The notes under the pieces were generated by a model. The model was not told where the DNA came from, made no database searches, and saw nothing but the letters and a program-made list of their open reading frames with translations. A DNA stretch of 12,229 nucleotides from Desulfobacteraceae bacterium (lineage in GTDB: Bacteria; Desulfobacterota; DSM-4660; Desulfatiglandales; Desulfatiglandaceae). The position numbers and the translations under genes were made by a program. Within the stretch, counting starts at the first letter, position 1. Each line of letters begins with the position of its first letter. The DNA lies in NCBI GenBank assembly GCA_030589225.1, contig JAUUWD010000018.1, forward strand, positions 1 to 12,229. Direction: 5' to 3'. This document shows, in pieces, positions 6,465 through 12,229 of this stretch.

Positions 6465-6580
6465 AGGAGGCTGTCTGAGAATGAGATATTTTTTCCAAGA
6501 TCAAGTCGAAGATCCCGGACTTTGAGCCTGACGTCCCGCTGGTAGCGGGAGGGAAAATAGCCATTCTCGGACAGCCTCCT
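6465..6580. mobile_element. MITE-like element with 19-bp terminal inverted repeats
   Basis: The 19-bp arms at 6465-6483 and 6562-6580 are inverted copies (AGGAGGCTGTCTGAGAATG against AGGAGGCTGTCCGAGAATG) with one mismatch. The interior of about 78 bp holds a perfect small hairpin (TCCCGCT, GGT, AGCGGGA at 6534-6550). If the ends are drawn at GAGGCTG (6467 and 6578), the flanking four bases are CCAG and CTAG, which could be an imperfect 4-bp target duplication. It is too short to encode a transposase, so it would be mobilised in trans by an insertion sequence with similar ends. It lies about 100 bp before gltX. Confidence 0.7.
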
Positions 6581-6598
6581 AGGCATTTACCATATAGT

Positions 6599-6632
6599 GG
6601 CCCTCTGGCTACGCTCTACAAGCCGGAGGGCC
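6599..6632 (+). promoter_or_regulatory. GC-rich hairpin in front of gltX
   Basis: GGCCCTCTGGCT (6599-6610) pairs with AGCCGGAGGGCC (6621-6632) over 12 bp with a single T:G wobble, around a 10-nt loop. It lies about 30 bp before the gltX ribosome binding site. Only a short run (TTGGTTTTC) follows, so it is a poor terminator. It may affect leader folding or stop readthrough coming from the MITE. No T-box features were recognised. Confidence 0.55.
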
Positions 6633-6663
6633 CCTTGGTTTTCAAATATGAAATGTAACCCCC

Positions 6664-6669
6664 GGAGGT
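6664..6669 (+). promoter_or_regulatory. Ribosome binding site that fixes the gltX start
   Basis: GGAGGT lies 11 nt before the ATG at 6681. It rules out the longer reading from the GTG at 6597, which would run through the hairpin at 6599-6632 and add 28 unrelated residues. Confidence 0.8.
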
Positions 6670-6680
6670 TATCTCAAACC

Positions 6681-8090
6681 ATGAATCAAGAAAAAATTGT
6701 GACACGGTTTCCACCCAGCCCGACCGGCTATCTGCATATCGGTGGAGCAAGAACGGCCCTGTTTAACTGGCTTTTTACCAGGCAAAAAGGCGGAAAATTT
6801 GTGCTCAGGATCGAGGATACGGACAAGGCAAGATCCTCGGATGAAACTACAAAGGCCATCATAGAATCCATGGAATGGCTCGGCCTTGACTGGGATGAAG
6901 GGCCCTACTTCCAGTCACAGAGATATGATATTCATAATGCTTTTATAGAACGTCTTCTTTCCACCGGCCAGGCCTACCATTGTCATTGCTCACCGGATGA
7001 ACTGGAACGGGGAAGAAAAGCAGCAATGGCCAAAGGACTCAAGCCCAAATATGGTGGCAAATGCCGTGATTTGGGACTTGGCCCGGCCCCGGGTTCAGTG
7101 GTAAGGCTCAAGACCCCCAAAACCGGGATAACGCAATTCAATGATCTGGTTAAAGGGCGTGTCCGTTTTGATAATGAAGAGCTTGACGATCTAATTCTGA
7201 GGCGATCGGACGGCAGTCCAACATATCACATGGCCGTGGTTGCCGACGACATCAGTCTTGGCATTACCTATGTTATCCGGGGAGATGATCATGTGAACAA
7301 CACGCCCCGCCAAATATTGATCTACAAAGCCCTGGGTGAACCCATCCCCCAATACGCCCATGTACCCATGATCCTGGCTCCGGACAAAACAAGGTTGAGC
7401 AAACGACATGGGGCCATATCGGTCCTTGCCTACAGGGATATGGGTTATCTGCCCCACGCTTTACTCAACTCGCTAGCCAGGTTAGGGTGGTCTTATGGAG
7501 ACCAGGAAAAGTTTACAAAAGAGGAACTCATTGAAAAGTTCTCACTCAAAAACGTGGGGAAGTCTGCAGGTGTCTTTAATGCAGATAAGCTTCTGGACCT
7601 GAATGCCTGGTATATTCGCAACTCTTCAGATGAGTTTCTCGCGCGTGAGCTGATCCCTTTTCTGCAGCAATTCGGTTTTAAGGGACTGGAACAACAAAAG
7701 GTTAAGGAAGCGGTTGCCACACTAAAGCCAAGAAGCAAAACCCTGTTGGACATGGCTGAAGGGGCCCTCTTCTATTTTCAGGAGGGAATCACCTATGAAA
7801 AAAAGGCCGATGACAAATTTCTGAAGCCGGATATCCTGGGATTGCTTGAAGACATCCATGGCAGACTTGAAAAAGCCTCTGAATTCAACCAGACTGATCT
7901 TGAAAAGATTTTCGTGGCCTTTCTCGAAGACAATGGAATCAAGCTCAAAAAAGTGGCACAGCCGCTCAGAGTGGCTCTTACAGGTAAGACAGCAAGCCCG
8001 GGCATCTTTGAGGTGATGGAAATTATAGGCAGAAAAAAGGTGCTTGAAAGGCTCGCAAAGGCCATCACTCATATCCGGTCTAAGGCATAA
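6681..8090 (+). CDS. gltX: Glutamyl-tRNA synthetase
   Basis: GltX charges tRNA(Glu), and in some bacteria also tRNA(Gln), with glutamate in the cytosol, using ATP. The 469-residue length is normal for the bacterial type. The class I signatures are present: FPPSPTGYLHIGG with the HIGH-type motif HIGG (residues 19-22), and LSKRH (239-243), the KMSKS equivalent with K241. A zinc-binding insert is seen as C101, C103 and C128. The fourth expected ligand (His in the E. coli pattern CxC-x24-CxH) is Asp130 here. The anticodon-binding C-terminal domain shows GLxLKKVAQPLRVALTG-like residues (ending VAQPLRVALTGKTASPGIFEVM) and is complete. The gene stands alone. Whether it is discriminating for tRNA(Glu) cannot be told from the sequence. 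Its end is only 12 bp from that of the convergent helicase gene. Confidence 0.97.
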   Translation: MNQEKIVTRFPPSPTGYLHIGGARTALFNWLFTRQKGGKFVLRIEDTDKARSSDETTKAIIESMEWLGLDWDEGPYFQSQRYDIHNAFIERLLSTGQAYHCHCSPDELERGRKAAMAKGLKPKYGGKCRDLGLGPAPGSVVRLKTPKTGITQFNDLVKGRVRFDNEELDDLILRRSDGSPTYHMAVVADDISLGITYVIRGDDHVNNTPRQILIYKALGEPIPQYAHVPMILAPDKTRLSKRHGAISVLAYRDMGYLPHALLNSLARLGWSYGDQEKFTKEELIEKFSLKNVGKSAGVFNADKLLDLNAWYIRNSSDEFLARELIPFLQQFGFKGLEQQKVKEAVATLKPRSKTLLDMAEGALFYFQEGITYEKKADDKFLKPDILGLLEDIHGRLEKASEFNQTDLEKIFVAFLEDNGIKLKKVAQPLRVALTGKTASPGIFEVMEIIGRKKVLERLAKAITHIRSKA

Positions 8091-8102
8091 CGAGATCTGA
8101 AC

Positions 8103-10844
8103 TTAGTCGATATAAACCGGTTCCCTTAGAATGAGTTCTATGGCGTTTGCCGCCACAGCGGATAGTTGAGGGTGGGTCTCCTTTAGGTTGGCGATCTGTC
8201 TTAGATGATCCGCTGTCCTCATAATGAGGGATGCCATGTCCCCTTCATTCACAGGCACATAGGTCAAAAGCTGCTCCCAGGGGACGTTTCTGGCCCACAT
8301 GAAAAGGACAGCAGCAGGCCAGAAAAGAATGGGGGAAGACTCAAATCCCCGTTTGTTTTTTAATTCCTTAATATTTTCAATATGATCAATAATATTATTA
8401 AATTCTTCCTTGAGCTCAGTTAGATCGAAAACCCCATCGACCATTGGCTCCAGTTCAAGGGTTCTATCCCATACAAAAGGAGCCAATCCTCCTGCCATGA
8501 TTTCAGGAGAAACATTATTCAAGGCCCCCCTCCTGATAGCTTCTGCAATCAATAAGGGTTGGTCCAGTCTCAACTTGGATGCCCAATGGCCGTCCGGGGT
8601 TAATCTGTTTGCCTGATCCACAAAACCGGTTTCCTGCAAAAACCTCACATGACGTTTGAAACTGAGCCACAATCCCCCCCCCATCCCCTCCATTTGCATT
8701 CCTAAGGATTGAAGATCACGAAGCAATTTCATGAGTGGATTCTTCTCTTTCCCATGACAGGTTCTCACTTGGGCACAGGTTTCGCACGGAATCGTGCCAA
8801 ACTGCTCCTTTATCTCGTCTAATTTCTCACCACCTGTACCTGTATCCTGATCAGGGCTTTTGATATTGAGGATTTCCAGATGTGCCAGCCCAATTGTATC
8901 TAATAAGCGGTCCAGTCTCTCCGTTGGATAACCTTCATAAAGTTCAATATGATAATCATATATGGCCTTTATTTGATTGATATCTATCCTTTTTAACCTT
9001 AACTGTTGTTTCCTGGTTCCAGTAGTCTTTCTGACGTTACGAGATGCGCAGATAAATTCCCCATGATCCGTGAAAGTACGAAAGACCAAATAGGTGCTTC
9101 CGTTCTTATGAAGAAAGAGCCTTCCAGGTTTAAGATACTCCCTGTATGTGTTTACCAAACGTTCATAGCGAATGCTCCGGCTGAGCTGCCTGACTTCCTT
9201 TTTCAATTCCAGTCTTTTCTGGATGTTTTCCAGGACCTCGTAAGGATCGGCCGTATCGCATTTGCCTCCTGAAAGGATCTTTTCTAACTTTGATATCAGT
9301 TCATCCCAGCGTCTCTTGACAAAAGGCCCGGTTTCTCTCTCCTGGAAGGAAGCAAATGAAAGACCAATAAGGTCCCTGACCTCCAGTGGGGTATGAGACA
9401 GAAGCAAATTCAAGGTCATGGAAAAATTGATATGAATCTGGCTCACAAGTGGCTCGGGACGCGCATTATTCAGTTCACTAAGGAGTTGCGGGTCCTGGTG
9501 AAGACCTGGAATCACAACCCCAAACCCGATCCGATCCTTTCCCCTCCTACCTGCCCGTCCGACCATTTGATGAAAGTCCGTTGCCGTCAGATCTGCGAAT
9601 TCGCGTCCATTGTAACGGTCGCTTTGCACAAGAACAACGGTCCTGGCAGGAAAATTCACCCCGGCTGCCACTGTGGATGTAGAAAAAATAGCCTCCAGAT
9701 ACCCCTTGCTCATCATCTTTTCAATAAGAGCCTTCCAATAAGGAAGTTGTCCCCCATGATGGGAGCCAACCCGGGATTCCATAAGCGGTCCAATCTGGCG
9801 ATGGCCCTCAAGGTGAGGGAAATCCATTAAAAATGCGCTTACAGCTTGTTTGAGGGACGCATTTATCCTGGGCTCAATATCTGATTGGAGGCAGGTGAAA
9901 ATGGCCCGGTCACAGTCCGATCTTGACTTTAAAAAAAAGATCGCCGGCAACAGATCCAGTTCTCGTAATTGTCTGATAATCCTACCGTAATCTGGTTTTT
10001 TCCACCGCCTCCACCCACCTCTCCCGGAGATTAGAAATTTCTTGACCTTGGGGCCAAGGCCTTTTTTGCCTGTTAAAGGAACAACAAGGCCCTCATTGAA
10101 AAGGAAAAGCATTTCCAGAGGAACGGGTCGCTCTTCCGAGCGTACTACGCGATTTGGGGTCCCACGAATCTCCCGCAGCCACTCACAAACCTCTTCTGCA
10201 TTGGATACAGTGGCTGAAAGCAGTAAGAGTCTGACACTTGATGGAAGATAGATAAGTACCTCTTCCCAGACAACGCCTCTCTCAGGATCGCTCAGATAGT
10301 GGGCTTCATCCACGATCACGAGATCCGCACGTATACCGGTTCCTTCATGCATGGCATCATAGAGCTGGTTCCGAAGAATCTCCGTTGTACCCACAATGAC
10401 GGGCGCTCGGGCATTCTCCTTGCGATCACCAGTCAGGATGCCACAATTGGAAGGCCCAAATTCATGACAGAATTCCTGATAAATGGAATTGGAAAGGGCC
10501 TTGAGGGGTGACGCGTACCATACGCTCAGGCCTTCGGCAAGACACGATTGGATTGCCTGGGAGGCAATCCAGGTTTTTCCAGAGCCTGTTGCGGCGCTGA
10601 CGAGGACGTCATAGTCTTTAATCAGTTCCAGTGCTTCCCGCTGAAATGGATCTGCCCTGAAGGGCTCAGGTTCCGGTACGCCTATTTTGCGGAAAATTGA
10701 CCTTAGTTCCGGGTCTATCCTGGGTTTTCCATAATGGGCCTGCCTGTGCGGACTTGAACGCACATACGCCTTGACCCTGTCGTGCCTTTTCCTGCTCGAC
10801 CGAGTTTTTGCAGGCCTTCGATAGAACTTTTTATCCTTGCTCAT
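8103..10844 (-). CDS. Ski2/Mtr4-like DEAD/DEAH-box helicase
   Basis: This 913-residue superfamily 2 helicase has a basic N-terminal tail (1-40) and two RecA-like domains with motif I ATGSGKT (85-91), Ia PLKAL (113-117), II DEAH (179-182), III SAT (210-212), V STSTVAAGVNFPA (388-400) and VI QMVGRAGRRG (426-435). A long middle section follows (about 480-680), possibly arch-like. Next come C687, C690 and C696 in a short cysteine cluster, and a C-terminal domain (about 730-905) that resembles the DSHCT domain of Mtr4/Ski2, including LLIAEAIRRGALNNVSPE and the EGDM...LRQI segment. Eukaryotic relatives unwind RNA for the exosome. Bacterial members such as HelY are poorly studied, and a role in RNA processing is inferred. 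It lies 124 bp downstream of the acyl-CoA dehydrogenase on the same strand. No strong Shine-Dalgarno sequence precedes the ATG. Confidence 0.93.
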   Translation of the reverse strand: MSKDKKFYRRPAKTRSSRKRHDRVKAYVRSSPHRQAHYGKPRIDPELRSIFRKIGVPEPEPFRADPFQREALELIKDYDVLVSAATGSGKTWIASQAIQSCLAEGLSVWYASPLKALSNSIYQEFCHEFGPSNCGILTGDRKENARAPVIVGTTEILRNQLYDAMHEGTGIRADLVIVDEAHYLSDPERGVVWEEVLIYLPSSVRLLLLSATVSNAEEVCEWLREIRGTPNRVVRSEERPVPLEMLFLFNEGLVVPLTGKKGLGPKVKKFLISGRGGWRRWKKPDYGRIIRQLRELDLLPAIFFLKSRSDCDRAIFTCLQSDIEPRINASLKQAVSAFLMDFPHLEGHRQIGPLMESRVGSHHGGQLPYWKALIEKMMSKGYLEAIFSTSTVAAGVNFPARTVVLVQSDRYNGREFADLTATDFHQMVGRAGRRGKDRIGFGVVIPGLHQDPQLLSELNNARPEPLVSQIHINFSMTLNLLLSHTPLEVRDLIGLSFASFQERETGPFVKRRWDELISKLEKILSGGKCDTADPYEVLENIQKRLELKKEVRQLSRSIRYERLVNTYREYLKPGRLFLHKNGSTYLVFRTFTDHGEFICASRNVRKTTGTRKQQLRLKRIDINQIKAIYDYHIELYEGYPTERLDRLLDTIGLAHLEILNIKSPDQDTGTGGEKLDEIKEQFGTIPCETCAQVRTCHGKEKNPLMKLLRDLQSLGMQMEGMGGGLWLSFKRHVRFLQETGFVDQANRLTPDGHWASKLRLDQPLLIAEAIRRGALNNVSPEIMAGGLAPFVWDRTLELEPMVDGVFDLTELKEEFNNIIDHIENIKELKNKRGFESSPILFWPAAVLFMWARNVPWEQLLTYVPVNEGDMASLIMRTADHLRQIANLKETHPQLSAVAANAIELILREPVYID

Positions 10845-10968
10845 AGGTCAGTATGAAGTGAGCTTACCTTATGCTTAGGTAGTGCCCGAAGGCTCCTTTA
10901 CCCGACCATTCAACAACTTTAGGCATTTTAGACACTTTAGCTCACTTTAGGCACTTTAACTATTTCTT
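10845..10968 (-). other. Spacer between the acyl-CoA dehydrogenase and helicase genes
   Basis: This 124-bp spacer holds the 9-bp repeat array at 10916-10961 directly after the dehydrogenase stop. No terminator with a T-tract and no clear promoter for the helicase were seen, so the helicase may be transcribed by readthrough. Confidence 0.5.
10916..10961. repeat. Array of ACTTTAGGC repeats
   Basis: Five units start at 10916, 10925, 10934, 10944 and 10953 (spacing 9, 9, 10, 9): ACTTTAGGC, ATTTTAGAC, ACTTTAGCTC, ACTTTAGGC, ACTTTAACT. It is the same repeat and orientation as 1935-1966, about 9 kb away in an unrelated intergenic space. Confidence 0.85.
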
Positions 10969-12229
10969 CTATTTGACCAGTTCCGAGGAAACCAGGTTCA
11001 TATCATTGAGTTTGTCATTCATGGCCAGGGCTATATTAAGGGCATTCAGCTTTTCTCCTGCTTCATCAATGGTTTGATTGCAACCATAGATGATCTTGAG
11101 ACCATTCAGATAAACTCTTTCAACAGCATCCCTTGCAAAAAGCCTTGCTGCGGCATTCATGAATTCACGAGATCGGCTCCCATCTCCTGTATACAAAGCC
11201 GCCTTATGGCAGAGCGCACCCCCCACCTCGCACCATGTCATCATATCAGCAAGCAGGAACATCACGTATTGAGATTTGGTCAACTTGTACTTACGGGCCC
11301 CCAGAATCACTTCATTCATTGCTCTAATTGTCCGGGCCAAAAGAGGTCCGGCGCATTCCTCTGATAATCTATCAAGGCCCTCAGCCATTTTGAGGTAAAA
11401 GCCGCCCTTGGAACGAACCGTTTCTCTCATACGGAACATTGAAATAATACTTCTCTGTATCTCGCTGGTCCCTTCGTAAATAGGAAGGATTTTGACGTCC
11501 CTCTTGATCTTCTCCACTTCATATTCCCGTATGTAGCCATAACCGCCAAAGGCCTGGATGCCATCATTGGCCATAGCATCACCGGCCTCTGTTGCAAAGT
11601 ATTTGGAAATAGATCCCTCCACCTGCAGGTCCTCTTCACCGTCATCAAGCCTGTGGGCTACTTCTTCTATATGGGCCCTGGCCGCTTCAAGCTCCACAGC
11701 GTGGGGGACCAGGAGTTTATGGGTATATCCCTGCTTCTTTGAGAGGGTTGTTCCAAATTGTACTCTTTCCTTGGAGTATTTGATGACCCTTTCCAGGGAG
11801 GCCATGCCTCCACCCAGGCCGAATGTGGCAACCATTAACCGGGTATAGCCAAAGACCTTATTGGCCTCTTTTAACCCCTGCCCTTCAACGCCCCCAATGA
11901 GATTCTCCACCGGGACAAAAAGATCTTCAAAGGTCAGAGAGCAGGTATCAGAGGCACGTATCCCGTGTTTGTCCTCATGAATACCGGGGCTTAAACCTTC
12001 GGCCCCGGACTCCACAACAAAAAAAGAAGGTCCTTCAGGCGTATCCGCAAGAATCGTATAAAGATCCGCTACACCGCCGTTTGTAATAAACTGCTTTTGC
12101 CCGTTCAGCTTGTACCCCTTGATTTGGCCTGAATCATCAAGGACGCGTTCTGCCTTTGTCTTCAGGGCCTGGACATTGGACCCTGCTTCTGGTTCGGTGA
12201 CTCCATAGGCTACTATAAGCCCTTGCTCT
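10969..12229 (-). CDS. Acyl-CoA dehydrogenase, N terminus outside the window
   Basis: This flavoenzyme oxidises acyl-CoA to 2-enoyl-CoA in fatty-acid or related acyl-CoA breakdown. The frame is open to the window edge, with 419 residues visible. The true start lies beyond 12229, and the GTG at 12015 is internal. The visible part begins EQGLIVAYGVTEPEAGSN, the FAD-contacting segment of the middle domain, followed by NGQKQFITNGG. The C-terminal helical domain contains GGYGYIREYEVEKIKRD and the active-site segment IYEGTSEIQR, with the expected catalytic Glu at codon 11475-11473. About 150 more residues follow that segment, longer than in short- and medium-chain enzymes and similar to VLCAD/ACAD9-type dehydrogenases. 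A long-chain substrate is therefore possible but not shown. The closest downstream gene is the helicase; no beta-oxidation partner is in the window. Confidence 0.95.
   Translation of the reverse strand, partial: EQGLIVAYGVTEPEAGSNVQALKTKAERVLDDSGQIKGYKLNGQKQFITNGGVADLYTILADTPEGPSFFVVESGAEGLSPGIHEDKHGIRASDTCSLTFEDLFVPVENLIGGVEGQGLKEANKVFGYTRLMVATFGLGGGMASLERVIKYSKERVQFGTTLSKKQGYTHKLLVPHAVELEAARAHIEEVAHRLDDGEEDLQVEGSISKYFATEAGDAMANDGIQAFGGYGYIREYEVEKIKRDVKILPIYEGTSEIQRSIISMFRMRETVRSKGGFYLKMAEGLDRLSEECAGPLLARTIRAMNEVILGARKYKLTKSQYVMFLLADMMTWCEVGGALCHKAALYTGDGSRSREFMNAAARLFARDAVERVYLNGLKIIYGCNQTIDEAGEKLNALNIALAMNDKLNDMNLVSSELVK

Larger units (their letters stand above)
6196..6680. other. Intergenic region between the small gene and gltX
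   Basis: This stretch of about 485 bp holds the heptad array at 6226-6267, the MITE-like element at 6465-6580 and the hairpin at 6599-6632. A minus-strand TATAAT at 6331-6336 without a good -35 could serve the small gene. A plus-strand TTGACA at 6405-6410 has no clear -10 at a proper distance (TTACAT comes 20 bp later), so no gltX promoter can be named with confidence. One copy of AACTTTAGG, the core of the 9-bp repeat, occurs at 6365-6373. Confidence 0.6.

Noticed and set aside
6385..6564. 59-codon frame on the minus strand (and a 14-codon frame on the plus strand from 6481) through the MITE-like element, each with AGGAGG ten bases before the ATG
   Set aside because: The apparent translation signals are part of the terminal inverted repeats, so they are explained by the repeat itself. 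The products show no family pattern.
6597..6680. N-terminal extension of gltX from the GTG at 6597
   Set aside because: It would be encoded by the hairpin at 6599-6632, and GGAGGT precedes the ATG at 6681, where the normal GltX sequence begins.
9393..9830. 145-codon plus-strand frame and other frames opposite the helicase, PlsX, FabG and GltX genes
   Set aside because: They are shadows of strongly supported genes, with no family pattern or ribosome binding site.
10862..10915. Intrinsic terminator or UUCG hairpin between the dehydrogenase and helicase genes
   Set aside because: GCC-TTCG-GGC on the minus strand has only a three-pair closing stem with a mismatch beyond it, and no T-tract.
12015..12015. 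GTG at 12015 as the start of the acyl-CoA dehydrogenase
   Set aside because: The frame continues upstream to the window end with clear acyl-CoA dehydrogenase sequence (VTEPEAGSN, NGQKQFITN), so the codon is internal.

Overview
The window looks like a chromosomal segment of an anaerobic deltaproteobacterium, most like the sulfate-reducing Desulfobacterota. This placement is an inference. It rests on a 6-phosphofructokinase with pyrophosphate-type signature residues, a yceD-rpmF-plsX-fabG lipid cluster, a large catabolic acyl-CoA dehydrogenase, a small protein of a type I recall from that group, and intergenic spaces filled with short phased repeats. No rRNA, tRNA, CRISPR array or complete insertion sequence was seen.

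Layout. 162-1337 (-): PPi-type phosphofructokinase, with degenerate 7-bp repeats at both ends. 1338-2040: about 700 bp without a credible gene. It holds a short hairpin and a module bounded by inverted arrays of a 9-bp repeat (ACTTTAGGC), which encloses a strong stem-loop and a 15-bp tandem duplication. 2041-4651 (-): fabG, plsX, rpmF and yceD, read yceD to fabG from one sigma70-like promoter. 4905-5966 (+): an unrecognised 353-residue protein behind a perfect TTGACA/TATAAT promoter. 5932-6195 (-): a small conserved-looking protein whose 3' end overlaps it. 6196-6680: a non-coding stretch with a heptad array, a 116-bp MITE-like palindromic element and a hairpin. 6681-8090 (+): gltX. 8103-10844 (-): a Ski2/Mtr4-like helicase. 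10845-10968: another ACTTTAGGC array. 10969 to the window end (-): acyl-CoA dehydrogenase with its N terminus outside the window.

How the genes fit together. The yceD-rpmF-plsX-fabG group couples ribosomal protein L32 to phospholipid and fatty-acid synthesis. The companions often found with it (fabH, fabD, acpP, fabF) are absent, and fabG runs into the repeat-rich gap. GltX, phosphofructokinase and the acyl-CoA dehydrogenase are separate core or catabolic genes. The helicase is probably an RNA-processing enzyme, and the 353-residue protein has no function I can assign.

The most unusual content is the set of short phased repeats (7-bp and 9/10-bp period) in several intergenic spaces, together with the MITE-like element. 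The orphan protein with the consensus promoter is the best candidate for something undescribed. I found no multi-gene defence or other accessory system.
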